The position numbers were made by a program, and so were the translations under genes. DNA of 64,000 nucleotides, from the NCBI GenBank assembly GCA_002197995.1, contig NGZR01000001.1, forward strand, positions 4,526,001 through 4,590,000, read 5' to 3'. The notes beneath the pieces were generated by a model. It was not told the DNA's origin. It did not search any database and saw only the letters and a list, made by a program, of their open reading frames with translations. This DNA is from Gaeumannomyces sp. JS-464. Taxonomy: Eukaryota; Ascomycota; Sordariomycetes; Magnaporthales; Magnaporthaceae. The number at the start of each line of letters is the position of its first letter. The first letter of the stretch is position 1. Below, in pieces: positions 53,506-64,000 of the stretch.

Positions 53506-55961
53506 TCACTGCGGGACGACAGCGTTGATGGTCTTCCAAAAGTCGCACCGCCGCCCTCGCCCGCCCTCCCACGAGTAGGCGTCGGCCTGCGAGAAGGCGT
53601 TGTTCAGGCCTGGCTGGGAGAACTGTGTAACCTCGACCCCGATCGAGGAAACCACTCTGTACGGGGTCCCGCCGGTTTGGTTCAGGTTGATGAAAGAGCG
53701 CTTGTCCACCATCCACCTCGGCCAGCGGCTTGCCGGATTCGGCTTGTTTGGGTCCGGGGCCGAGGCGCCGTTGGCCAGCCTGGGGTCAACGGAAGGGTCG
53801 TTGCCGACAATGAAGTTGCCGTACATGCCTGGAGGGCAGGAGAATTAGCACATATTTCATGCAAGTCATCGCCAGTTAGGGCCAGCGATGACGCAAAATC
53901 CGGGCTCTGGTATCGAGGGGGTTTTGGGCATGATCTTATGATCTTACGTCTGAAGGCCTGAACAAAGTCGGGGCCGTGGGCCGGCTCAGGCATGGCAAAT
54001 GCGGCCACGAGGTCGGCGCCATGACGGGCAAAGGGAATGGAGTACTGGTAGAAGAAGCTCTCGCGGCCCCTGGCGCCGCCAAAGGCGTCAGCCAGCCAGT
54101 AGGCCGGGCAGACAAAGGTGGACTCCGCGTAGATGTTGAAGGCTCTCTGCTGGTGGCCCGTGGCGACCTGGCTGACGTTGACGGCAGTTGCCGGGCCGAG
54201 GCCGCTGGTCTCGAAACGCGGACTGCTTGGGTCGTCGGGGCCTGGGGCGCTCGGGTACGCGTCAAGGATGGCCGTGACGTTTTGCTCCGACAGGTTGACA
54301 AAGTTGCTCTTGATCCACGCCCTTAGGACCTCTTCAGTCTTGATTGTCGGGGGCACGAAGAGGGTCCCCTCGTTGGCGTTGCCCTGTTTGACCATTGTGA
54401 GATAGTGAGTTATGGGTCCCCAGCTTAGCGGCGCCGGGTGTCGAGGCTATAATGGTCATGTCCTTAGCATGCCTTGGCTAGAGTGATACCTACCGCCGTC
54501 AAGATCCTTTTCCCGTTAACCGCGCCCCGAGAGAGAAGGACGCTGGCTGGCGCCGTGAGGTAAGTCCCGTCCGTTACGGGGATAAAGGCCCTGCGAGACG
54601 AGTTTGTGGTCAGTTCTGAGCTTACCAGGGGAAAGAGAGACGTGGGAAGAATCTCGGATATGCCGCAAGCCGGCCTGACTTACCAGTTCCCGAACGGGAC
54701 GCTGCTGCGAGGGCCCGTGGCATTGGCGTTGGCGAGCTTCAGCGTCTGGCTGTCGGCCGAGACAAGGCAGTCGAATACCGCGCCCGAGTCGGGGCAGCCC
54801 GCGGCTGTCGCGAAATCGCGGTAACGGTTTTGGGGGATCTCGTCGTCGTAGTAGGGCTGCGTGGGCAGGTACGGCGACGCAGCGATGCCCTTTGTTGATC
54901 CCACCAGCATGTCAGCCACTGCCCACTTACTCTCTCCTGTTTCCGGAGGACTCTCACATTTTTAAAGAGCGACGTGCCCGCCGTTCCATCCCTGGCGATG
55001 GAGAGGATCATCACCGAACCCCCGCCGGCCGACTCGCCATAGAGAGTAACCTTGTTTGGGTTACCCCCGAACTTGGAAACGTGGCGTTGAACCCATTGCA
55101 GGGCGAACTCTTGGTCCAAGAGACCCGCATTCAAGGCTCCCTTGGCCTTGATCTCGGGTGATGCGAGGAAGCCAAACGCTCCCAGCTGTCATCCAGAAGT
55201 ATCTTTTGTGTTAGCAAGACGCATCCGAGCGCGACGATGCATGTTACCGCTGCACCGATGAGCATCGGACGACCTACCCGGTACTGTATCGAGACGACGA
55301 TGAGCCTATTGCCATTGGCGTTGATAAACCCGCTCATGTCCAACCTCGAATTGTCGAGTCCATACCCGCCACCATGGATATATACGAGGACGGGGAGGCT
55401 ACTGGTCGACGAATCCGAGTCCTCGTCGTCTGCTCCCTCACTCTTCTCAGTAGTGACAGGGCTTCTCTTCCTAGTGGGCGCGTAGACGTTCAGGTTAAGG
55501 ACAGTCTCCTCGCCCTCCCAAAAGGGAGGTGGCGGAGCTGTGGCCGGGAGCTGCTGTGGACATTGCGGCCCAACGTATCGGCTACCACCACACCTGTCCG
55601 GTTCGCCAGCGGAGGCCTGGGCGCCTGCCACCTCAGCTTTCCTGTCGGGGGCGCTGCATATCGGATCCTTTTTTTTTGTGGCGGAAAGCCCCAGTTGGGC
55701 ATGGCCTCGTATTAGTGACGGCTACCCCCATATGTCTCTTTCGTCCTGTCCCGTTCACAAGGAAATGCATTTCTGCTCCGCTTACCCTCTCCATACAGTC
55801 AACCCGGAGGTCGAGTTTTCGAGGCCCCGATAGACGGCATACCCAAGGTCCACCGTCGGGTTGACAGTCTCGGTATCGCTTCTCACGACCGCAGCCGCGC
55901 TCGTGAGCGCGACTCCGGCCAGACAAACGAGCACGGAGTTTAGCAGAACGCGGACACTCAT
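53506..55961 (-). CDS. Secreted type-B carboxylesterase/lipase
   Basis: An alpha/beta-hydrolase of the cholinesterase/carboxylesterase family. Seven exons on the minus strand: 55961-55786, 55667-55278, 55185-54958, 54889-54684, 54590-54494, 54383-53948 and 53828-53506; 618 residues after correction. A signal peptide (VLLNSVLVCLAGVALTSAAA) opens it. Landmarks: VWRGIRYAAPPTGKLRW (joined by intron 1, whose acceptor is the end of a poly-A run), WEGEETVLNLNVY, the oxyanion loop VLVYIHGGGYGLDNS, the nucleophile elbow LYGESAGGGSVM, and later ESTFVCPAYWLA and RHGADL, the last a candidate for the catalytic-His region. One base is missing at 55567-55571 (DTLG to PQCPQQL). The short second half around PNPASRWPRW carries the usual lipase C-terminal features. 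It is likely extracellular; the substrate cannot be named. Confidence 0.9.
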
Positions 55962-56578
55962 AATGGCTGCTGCTGCTGCAGATTTGGGCCCGATGTCGAC
56001 GATTGGCTCCTGTCACGGCTGGCTGTTTCGACTCGAGGGCCAGAACTGGACCTCGGCGGGCATATATACAAGTAACGAGCCAAAGATGTTTCTCGTGAAC
56101 CCCCTAGTGAGGCGTGAACCTTCGCTCCATTCTGCCATGGCCCCCTTGCCCCAGTTATATAAACACTTGGAACCACACTGCTTTGGCGGAAATTTCAAAT
56201 TCCTGTCCGGTCAGCCGGGACGGGCAAAAAGAAGAGGCAATAGCAGCCCGCCAACCCCCGCCCGTGAGCGAAATATCCCATGTCGCATCGAGAGACAGGC
56301 GGGGGTGAGCGGGTAAAGGCCAAGGATTACGGCAGGGCGCATCGAGAAAGGCGAGAAAGGCCTAGCGCCGACGCAACCTGTCTGCATGCCTTCCCCGCTC
56401 CGGCCCGGGATTGGCGAGGATGATGACTCCGCATGGCAACATACCATAGCATCATGATGGTCTCTCGGGCAATGGCCGCGTAAACTTTTCCTCCCCTGAT
56501 TGTTTGTTGGATAGTGTTTGACTTTGCGGTCTGTCCTATTTGCCTTGCGTACACGAACTTTCTCCCGACGCCCCTTGT
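55962..56578. promoter_or_regulatory. Carboxylesterase promoter region and AAA gene 3' flank
   Basis: Two TATA-like elements face the minus-strand esterase: TATATAA in the 56155-56165 region (about 200 bases before the ATG) and TATATAT near 56062-56069 (about 105 bases before). Which is used cannot be told from sequence. Confidence 0.4.
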
Positions 56579-58948
56579 TCACTCGTCATAAAGACTCGTA
56601 TCGTGCTCAGTATGCTTGCTCGCGTGCGGTGAGGTGACCTTGATGCCGCTTTCCAAGCGGTCCAGCGTCATGCTGTAGCCCTTATGTGCACACCACGACT
56701 GCACCATGCGCACGGCATTCTTGATCTCGCGCCCGTTGAGCTGCCATCCAGCCAGCTCCTTGATGTCTTCCTGCGTGAGCTCTTGCGCCTCCTCGCTGCC
56801 GCCCTCCTTGGCTGTGGCGCCATCGGGTGCTGCGGCGCCCTCACCGTTGCTGCCGGGGCTTTTCCCCTGGCCGCTGGGAGCCAAAGCCCTGGTTTCGGCC
56901 TTGGGAAGCCGTCCCAGGAACTTTTGCCACACTGCTAGCCGCGCCTCCGTGCTGAGGGATTTGAACAGAAGGTGCAGCGAAACGCGGCTCCTAAAGGCGC
57001 TGTCGATGGTATTGTAGAGATTGGTCGTGAGGAAAATGATGCCCTTGAAATATTCAAGCTCGCGCAGGAAGATGCTGACAAGCTCGTTCCGTGCGATGTC
57101 CTGCGGGTGTCGCTCGGCCATGAAGACGTCGGCCTCGTCCAGAAGAATGACGGCGTCCCATTCAGTAGCCATTTCGAAAATGGTCTTGATGTTGGCACCT
57201 AGGGCTGCGGCGTTGATCCCAAGGTCTTCAGCTTGTAGGTAGACAGCGGCTGTGGTTTTGTCGGCGACCGCCTCTGCCGTCAGGGTCTTTCCTGTGCCCG
57301 GGGCCCCGACAGAAGGATTATCAAGCCCTGGCCCTTGCCCATGATCACGTCGAGCTCCTTGTGGCTGCTGTTCTGGGTATGGTTCTCAACAAATGAGAGC
57401 ACAAGGTCCTTCTGCTGTTCGTCGTAGACCAGATGCTCGTAGGCCTCGTCATTCCAGACCATTGGTCTGATGTCCTCGATGTAGAAACTCATCCAGAGCT
57501 TGTTCTTGAGCGCATAGCCTTCCAGCAGCGGGTACATGAACATCAGGCTGGCCTCGTCGTGAAGCATTACTTGCTTGTTTTTCGCTTGCTCCTCCTCCGT
57601 CAGGCGCTTCTCGGGAGCCGGCGAGTTCTTGTTCGCTGTTGCTTTACCGGGCGCAGCGCCAGTTCGACCGGTCCCTTGAACTGTGTTCCTCGTCGTGTGA
57701 GGGTCCTTATCTTCCCGGACACCCTGAGCAAGGTGATGCTTCTTGTAGCCGACCACGTCAATGAGAACCCGACCATCGACATTGTGTTTCTCAATCGAAT
57801 CCCTTTCAGCCGGGTTCTTGCTCTCTGCTTGGCGAATACCGAGACCAGTGTAACAGCAGTAAGTAAGCCCTTGGTAATCCAAAACCCTTACGCCCCTGGA
57901 GACCATGCGAGACTTGACTTGATCGGCATCCGGGTGGAAGTCGAGCGGGTAGTGAGGCAGCTCTAGCACGGGCAAATTGCCGGCAAACGCGGGGATTCGA
58001 ACGTCGTGGTCGTCCCAGACAAATGCTTCGCCGTTGAAGCGCATGACCTTGCAGTGAACAACCAGCGAGGCGCCACACATGTCCTTGTGGACCGTGGTGT
58101 CGACGACCTTGCATAGCATCTCGCAGTTCCGGGCATACGATATGACGATGGAGTCCCGGGGGAAGAAGGTCCAGGCGGTTTTGAAGGAGATGAGGCCCTT
58201 CTCCTTGAGAGCTGTGGTCTTTGCCTTGAGGTCGGAAAAGACGTCATCCAGGACCCTGACGAGCAGGTGCATGAAGGGCTTGAGGGCATCGCCATCTGCG
58301 AGGCTTCGGTACTTGGCCACGATTTGATCCTGGCAGAAGTAGAGCGGGCGAAAGGGCTCGTTGAAGGTTGCAGTTTCGTTCGCGTCGAGGTGGCACTCCT
58401 CCTTTTTCAAGATGGGCTCAAGAGCGGCCACTAGGGACGGGTTCTGGATGTCGATTCTGTGGTACCTGAGAGCGAATCGGCCAGAGATGACGGGCTTGTC
58501 CTTGTCCTTGACTTTGTAGAGCTTGATAGCCACACGGATCCTGTGCACGCGCGGCCGTCTTGCTCATTTGCTTAGGCGGATACTGTGACACGTCCGCAAG
58601 TTAGTGTCGTGGGTGGTGACGGGGACCCGACGGTAGTATAAAATAAGTAAAGTAGAAAGAATGAAAGAAGGAAGGAAAGAAAATAGACTCACGTCGACCC
58701 AGTCCACATAGTCATCCCCACATGAGCGCCCCTCGTACAGCATCTTGACGGACGGGCTGGATCCCAGGATGGGGTCCTTGGCAGGACCGGCTGTCGCCGA
58801 TGCGCCGCCCGGCCGCCCGGCCTTGGCAGCCTCGATTGAGCTGTCATCGGTCGAGAAGTCGGAGGCTTTTTTTCGCCGCGCGTGACGGACTGCTTGATCT
58901 TGCAGCGCCACTTCCAGGCCGTTCGGAGATCTGCTCCCGATCAAGCAT
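56579..58948 (-). CDS. AAA family ATPase with fungal N-terminal domain (DUF7025-like)
   Basis: Two exons on the minus strand, 58948-58693 and 58582-56579; 752 residues after correction. The N-terminal 80 residues are Ser/Ala/Lys-rich. The central domain has the words DDYVDWVDYPPKQMSKT, ISGRFALRYHRIDIQNPSL, EPILKKEECHLDANETATF and YARNCEMLCKVVDTTVHKDMCG, matching the fungal DUF7025-type module I know ahead of AAA domains. The ATPase has Walker A LLSGPPGTGKT, Walker B AVILLDEADVFM, the sensor stretch FLTTNLYNTIDSAFRSRV and a lid ending DIKELAGWQLNGREIKNAVR. Three breaks: one base lost in the G/C run at 57300-57307, in the middle of Walker A; one gained near 58550; one A gained in the T run 58867-58873 (plus strand). 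The start ATG is MLDREQISERP at 58948. Function unknown; divergent from the glycosyltransferase. Confidence 0.85.
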
Positions 58949-59970
58949 GTTGGCTTTCCTGAGGCTTGTTGTTGCTCAACGAGAGGAGGCTGGAGGATTG
59001 TGGTCGTTCAGGTCTGGCTTGGATATGTCGCTGCGCCGAGGAGGGATGCAGGTACAGCGAGGACACGGCCGAGGGCGGCCGATGATATACTTTTTCTTTT
59101 GGTTCATCTTCCCCTCCTGTGCGCGGTCGTCCGGTGTGACTGTTTCCCCTCCGTCCCAGCTCTTGGATAGGCAGCCTGACAGGCAGCCTAAGGACCGAGC
59201 GACGACGCCGTTGGTTGTGCCTCATTGGCAGTTTGTGGCGGCGGCTGAGGGGATTCCTGGTCTAGTGGTACGCCAAGCCATCTCCGATTCGCGGTTGCAG
59301 CACAACTCGCTCGAACTAGGCCTAGCTCACGAGACAGGCAGGCTGCCGCTGGGCGCCGCCTCCTTGGTCCTATCGGCGCAGCATCCATGCATGTCGGGCG
59401 TAGGACTTGGGGCTTTGCAGGGCGACAGGAGCCCAGTCCTACCAGCGGAAGTCATGGACAGGTCGCCTCTCTCCCCAAGAGCTCAGGCAGGGCACGACCG
59501 TAGTGAACAGGCCAAGGCAAACGCCAGGCAGATTTTCACCTGTCATTGTTATTCTGGCACGTCTGGCCAAAGGAATAATGCGCACACGTCAACTATCTTG
59601 GTCGCACAGGTGGAGGTGTCAAATCCCGACGCCGCACAGAACTAACACCTCTTGGCTGCCCCGACGGCCAGGAATTGCCCGCAGTCCAGGCCCACACGGC
59701 GCATAGCTTGACCGCAGGATTAAAGTTCGCCATCCCCTGAGACTTCAGGATCAACGACGGGGAATATGAATGGGGGCATGTCGAGGCCCCAATCACACCT
59801 GTCACCCAGGATGCCCCACGAAACGAACGTGAGCCCCCCATCATGTCGTCTGGGGGCACGGCAATTAAGTACCAATGCCCACCGCCGTGGCCCTTGGGCG
59901 CGCTTCGCCGCTTCTTTGCGCTGCGAAAAACCCGCAGCGCGCCGCTGCCACACAAACAAGCGACGACATC
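58949..59970. promoter_or_regulatory. Shared upstream region of the AAA ATPase and the glycosyltransferase
   Basis: A 1.02 kb divergent region with no TATA box that I can assign. Plus-strand open frames (58800-59645, 59407-59706, 59766-60383) overlap it without protein-like content. The glycosyltransferase frame is also open upstream to an ATG at 59875, but MTAPPKKILFLSN at 59971 fits the family start better. Confidence 0.45.
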
Positions 59971-61598
59971 ATGACAGCGCCGCCCAAGAAAATCCTCTTC
60001 CTCAGCAATGCCGAGTTTGGCGAGCTCACGGTGGTGCTGGCGACGTGCGACGCCCTGATGCACGCACGCCCGGCCACCCAGCTGCACGTGGCCTCATATG
60101 GCGGCCAGCCCGAGCGAGCCGTCGCGGCCACGTCGGACCACGCCCGCCGCACCGCGCCTGCCGCCCCCATCGTGTTCCACAAGGTCTCGGGCCCGTCGTA
60201 CGTCGAGGCCTTGCTCGGCTATTTCCCCGTCAAGGGGAGCATCCCCCCTTCGTTCGGCCTGCAGCCGGGCTTTTGGAAACACGCTCAAGTTCCTCGGCGA
60301 TATGCCGTACACGCTCTTGCCCTGGAACGGCGACGGCTTTATCGCGAGCCTGGACTCGTGCTTACGCATCATCGACGAGGTGAAGCCTGACCTCATCGCC
60401 GTAAACAGCCTCTTCGCGCGCAGGCCTGACGGCCGCCCGCCACGTGGGCGCCCGCTTCGTCGTTCTGGCCCCGGCTCAATCAAGGATTATGCCGCCTCCA
60501 AGCAGCCCTGGGCCGCCGCCTTCTGGAAATACCCAATGTGAGTGCGATACTGCAGCCACCGAGCCGCTGCTTCAGTCTGACAGTCCGTCTTGTCCAGTTC
60601 CGGGGCCTCTTTTGCCTGTCCTGTCCCGTGGCCAAAACCTATGAACGTGTGCTTCATGCTGTTCATAATCTTCTTGCTGGTTACCGACCAGCGGCTCAAA
60701 AATGTGACAAGTTACCTCAAAGCCAAAAGAGACGCCGAACTCGTTACCATAGGTAGCCTGGCGTTTGGCTCGTTCTCGGACTCCAAGCTCCTTGTGGGCT
60801 GCAGCCCCGAGCTGGACTTCCCCATCATGGTTCCCGACTTTATGGAGCCATGTGGGCCTATCGTTCGGCCTGTCCCGTCGGTGGCCGACGTCGACCCCGA
60901 ACTCGATGCCTGGCTTGCCAGCGGCCCCGCCATATACATATCCCTGGGAACTCACGCGCTGACGACCGAGGACCAAGCGGTCGAAATGGCCAAGGCCATT
61001 AGAGTGCTCATCGACAGCGCCGAGTCAAGTGAGGTCAAGGCTGACCTCCGAGTGCTCTGGAAGCTCAAGAAAAAGGAAGACTATGACGTGAACAAGCCCG
61101 GCAGCAAGGTCCACGCCATATTGGGCAAGGAGATGGCCTCCGACAGAGTCCGCATTGTGGGCTGGGTCACGGCCGAGCCCATGGCAGTGCTGCAATCGGG
61201 CATGTGGTTTGCAGCGTCAGTCACGGGGGCGCAAATTCATTCTACGAAGCTCTCACGTAAGTGGCCTAACCTTTTTCCCGCCGTGCCGTGCACATAAAGC
61301 TGACAGCAGTACACCCAACAGCACGGGTACGCCGCAGGTAGTTCTCCCACAGTGGGCCGACTGCTACGAATTTGCACATCGGGCAGAGATGCTGGGTGTC
61401 GGTCTCTGGGGGAGCAGGACGGCGAAGCCCAAGTGGTCTGCCGAAGAGCTCGGCCTCGCGCTCGTTGAGGTCGTGGTCGGGAAGAAACGCGATACGTATC
61501 GGCGTAGGGCCCAGAGCCTTTCCAAGAGATTCGGTGTCGGCGCAGGACGCGCCAGGGCCGCCCAAGTTCTTCTAGAGACAATGGACAGCAGCAGATAG
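59971..61598 (+). CDS. UDP-glycosyltransferase, GT1 family
   Basis: A GT-B fold enzyme that transfers sugar from a UDP-sugar to a small molecule or sterol; the acceptor is unknown. Exons: 59971-60537, 60598-61256 and 61322-61598; 500 residues, net length unchanged by its four indels. The N-domain begins KKILFLSNAEFGELTVVLATCDAL. The C-domain has the donor motif SHGGANSFYEALTTGTPQVVLPQWADCYEFAHRAE, split by intron 2, whose His and Gln pair with UDP-sugar in this family. A hydrophobic helix (MNVCFMLFIIFLLV) sits mid-protein. Breaks: A gained at 60277-60279; one base gained near 60422 and one lost at 60469-60472 (which brackets GLTAARHVGARFVVLAPG); one lost near 61203 just before VVCSVSHGG. All conserved blocks survive, so the gene is probably intact in the organism. 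Confidence 0.85.
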
Positions 61599-62498
61599 AC
61601 TGAATAGACCGCGGACCTAGCCAGGGCCGAGGAGCCCTGGCGAGGACGCCACTCTCTAGAGTTAGTGTTGGTAGGCCTTTTCCTATAGGGCGGGTCAATC
61701 GATTTGTAGAAAAAGATCTACATATTGTGTATGATAGGAAAGAGAGTCCTATATACAAAAGAGGCAACCGGAGACGGAATTTTGCGATGAAAATAGAGAG
61801 TCTCCATATAGTGTTTAGGGGAAAATACAAAAATAGCATGCTCATAGCAGAGTCTAAGGGTGCTGTGAAAATTGATACGGAAATGCAACACTCGATTTAT
61901 CATTATTTCATGGGGAAAAAAAAAAGGAAAAAAAAAACCACAGCAACCACAGGAACTCTAGGCCCGGAGATGTCCCCAAAGGGTGATTCTCACAAGCCAG
62001 AAAGCCGCATCAATGCCTTGCGCGTTTGGGACCCGCGATCAAAAAAATTCCCCCACATCCCGACAATTGAGATGGTCACGTGAAATTCAACACCGACAGC
62101 CGCTCCCGCCCCGAATGATGGAGTTCTTCGAGCACGCCATTTCGACTAGCCAATCAGAGGAGGGCAGTGGCTTCCAGCGTCTGTTTTAAGACTTGTCGAC
62201 CACGCCCAACGGGGGACAATCCAACCTCACTTCATGATTTCTGACTTGTGATGGCAGTATTCGTGACGTTGAAACAGTTTCTGCTTTCATTTCTCTGCTG
62301 GCACCCGCTGTGCAAAGCTATCCTCTGCTGGAGGCTGGGCTCCGCCCCTACGCTCATCGCTTATACCCAAAACCGCTGCGATATCAACACACCAAATGGA
62401 AGCACAATGCGACAACAAAACAAGCAAGCCAAAAGCCTATCCAATGCCCCTGAGCCGCCCCTCACCCCTTGATTACAGTCTCATTCCCCTTCCGCGTA
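61599..62498. other. 3' intergenic region with an AT- and purine-rich segment
   Basis: About 900 bases between the convergent glycosyltransferase and cysteine dioxygenase. From about 61690 to 61960 the plus strand is markedly A/G-rich and lower in GC than the rest of the window. It contains two near-copies of an AGAGAGTC...ATATA word about 55 bases apart and ends in a run of A (61914-61940). No gene is supported. Confidence 0.5.
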
Positions 62499-63289
62499 TT
62501 AACACAGGCCCGAAGCCTCCTCAAGCCGACGGCCATACTCGGAGAAGTTACCACACTTTTTAACGTGGCTCTTCTTCCCTGTGTTGGCATTGAAGATCGA
62601 GCAGCCATTCTTGGCCACGTTGGGGGGCGTGTACACTGCTCCGGTCAGCTTGATATGAACCCAAGGCGGGTCATGGGCATGGGCGACGACACTCACGGTG
62701 CAGGGACACAGCGAAGTCGCTGCCCTTGTTCCACACTCTGTGGAGGCCGAGCTCGTCGGCCATGTACGCCACGGCATTCTCCTGTGTGTTCTCTCGGATA
62801 TGACCGTCATCGGCTCCTCGACCCCTTCCCTGGGATGGGCATACCGGGTCTCGGTCAGTTCGCCTCGGAGGATCTTCATCAGGCAGTGTGCGTTGCCGTG
62901 GTCATGGATAGGGCTGCCTTTGCCAGGCGACCAAACGAGGACAAGCTTGAAAGAGCGAGGCTCGACATCAGCATCCAGGGATCAATAATGGGGGAGGGAC
63001 ATCGAGCGCTGTCCTTACCAAGTTGCTCTTGCCATTGCCCTCGTCAACCAGGTTACGAGTGTAACCTCTGCTCGCATCCTGCATGGCGAACGGCAGCCAG
63101 CCCTGCTCTCTGGCGTCGTATCCGTCCATGAGCCATGTGAGGTGGTTGACGTCGACGTCGTCTCAGCCCGGACGAGGGACCGAGTGCGTGCTTCAGCTCC
63201 ATGACAAGCTCGGCGAAGCCCACGGGCGCCTCGGGTCGACACCCCGCCGGCACAACCGAGGACACTTGTTGGACGATACCGACGGCCAT
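62499..63289 (-). CDS. Cysteine dioxygenase
   Basis: The cupin iron enzyme oxidises L-cysteine to cysteine sulfinate, the first step of cysteine catabolism. Three exons on the minus strand: 63289-63019, 62945-62697 and 62635-62499; 218 residues. The hallmark is GKGSPIHDHGNAHCLMKILRG, with the two metal His, and the Cys that in animals cross-links to Tyr. The third metal His lies in LGLHRV, and the C-terminus has LYTPPNVAKNGCSIFNANTGKKSH. The N-domain contains MDGYDARE and RGYTRNLVDEGNGKSNLL. Two compensating breaks: one base gained near 63161 (before DDVDVNHLTW) and one lost at 62781-62782 (before ENAVAYMADELG). The family in fungi is about 200-220 residues, so the corrected length fits. It converges on the glycosyltransferase. 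Confidence 0.9.
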
Positions 63290-64000
63290 CTTGGATCTAC
63301 GTTCTGGTCTTGCTGGAGAATTTGGTGGAAGTTTGGTTGGACTTTGTGGTTCTGCTTTGGTTGGTTCTGGTGGTGAGATACGGGATGTGGAGACTTTGGT
63401 TTTTCTAACTGAAGTTGCGGTCTGGTGTGTGCTGGGCGATGGCTTCTGACCTGGTGTCTGGGTCCCGTCCAGACACTGCCGGGTTTGATTGTGGTGCGCA
63501 GCGCAGCGGCCTCGCTATTTGTCGCCGACCTCGGGGGAGTGGGTCACTGTGCCAAAAGGGGCGCCGGCCTGCATCCCTGACCTGGGAAGGGCGAGTCGAA
63601 CCGAAGACGCAAAACGAGAGCAGCGGCGGAAACCGGCCACTTGCGACGGTAAATTTCGGATCGTTCGATGTCTGGCCAACCGTCTTCCTGGCCGAACTCT
63701 GCTTTTCCTGCTTGGCGGAACACTTGGTGATATTTACCCGACAGTCCACGGCAGGGCCCGCGATAACGGACGAGGGGGCCGACAAACAAAGCGAAACTCA
63801 AGCGCTCGCCAAGTCGGACGGGCATCCTGGCGGTGGTCACAAGACGGCTACCCAGGCCACGGAGAGCAAGCAAGCCCTGTGCTGTGTGCACCCTACGGTC
63901 TTCTAGTAAGGGTTGTCGTCATACCAGGCGCTACCGATTGCCAAAATCAATTATACCGCTTTCAATCAACCCCACCTGATCTTCATTCAAATCTCGTTAA
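63290..64000. other. Upstream region of cysteine dioxygenase to window end
   Basis: Presumed promoter of cysteine dioxygenase (minus strand), with a G/T-rich stretch at 63297-63375. Open frames on both strands have no recognisable features. No gene start can be placed before the window ends. Confidence 0.45.

Noticed and set aside
693..63289. Mass pseudogenisation or RIP as the cause of the frame breaks
   Set aside because: RIP gives C-to-T changes, not single-base indels, and the affected genes include essential ones with intact conserved blocks on both sides.
1..64000. CRISPR arrays, prokaryotic operons or phage genes
   Set aside because: The window is eukaryotic; no regularly spaced repeats were found, and repeats seen are simple-sequence tracts.

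Overview
The window is nuclear DNA of a filamentous ascomycete, most likely a Sordariomycete. The evidence is GC-rich coding sequence, short GT-AG introns with CTAAC-like branch sites, intergenic poly-T and C/T tracts, and a typical fungal gene set (hmgA, PTH11-like receptor, BPL1, COA4, MGM101, a 16-cysteine CxC protein). I read 22 protein-coding genes. I found no tRNA, rRNA, CRISPR array, transposon or virus.

Layout. 0.7-6.0 kb: a small DUF6699-like gene, homogentisate 1,2-dioxygenase (hmgA) and, tail to tail with it, an FAD-dependent oxidoreductase. 6.0-23.9 kb: an almost gene-free 18 kb with simple-sequence tracts around one conserved fungal gene (about 14.96-16.24 kb). 23.9-32.8 kb: a METTL21-type methyltransferase divergent from a deaminase-like gene, an unknown 437-residue protein, a cysteine-rich CxC protein and the Ran exchange factor RCC1. 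34.1-42.3 kb: YIP1 divergent from PAM16, a mucin-like single-pass membrane protein and a seven-helix PTH11-like receptor. 43.9-50.7 kb: biotin ligase BPL1 divergent from COA4, then MGM101 and a large Yop1/REEP-like protein. 52.7-64 kb: a small unknown gene, a secreted type-B carboxylesterase, an AAA ATPase divergent from a family-1 glycosyltransferase, and cysteine dioxygenase.

Most genes are housekeeping. PAM16, COA4 and MGM101 serve mitochondrial import, respiratory assembly and mtDNA maintenance. YIP1 and the Yop1-like protein belong to the early secretory/ER-shaping machinery. hmgA and cysteine dioxygenase are amino-acid catabolic enzymes. I see no secondary-metabolite cluster and no convincing new multi-gene system.

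The strongest unexpected signal concerns the sequence itself. Fourteen of the 22 genes carry single-base frame breaks (about 26 in all), many in or beside short homopolymers, and several hit genes that are essential in yeast. In each of these genes the reading frame and conserved motifs resume immediately after the break. The simplest reading is residual indel error in the assembly rather than mass gene decay. Feature spans therefore cover the whole inferred gene, with break positions given. One deaminase gene also has an in-frame TAG that an indel cannot explain.
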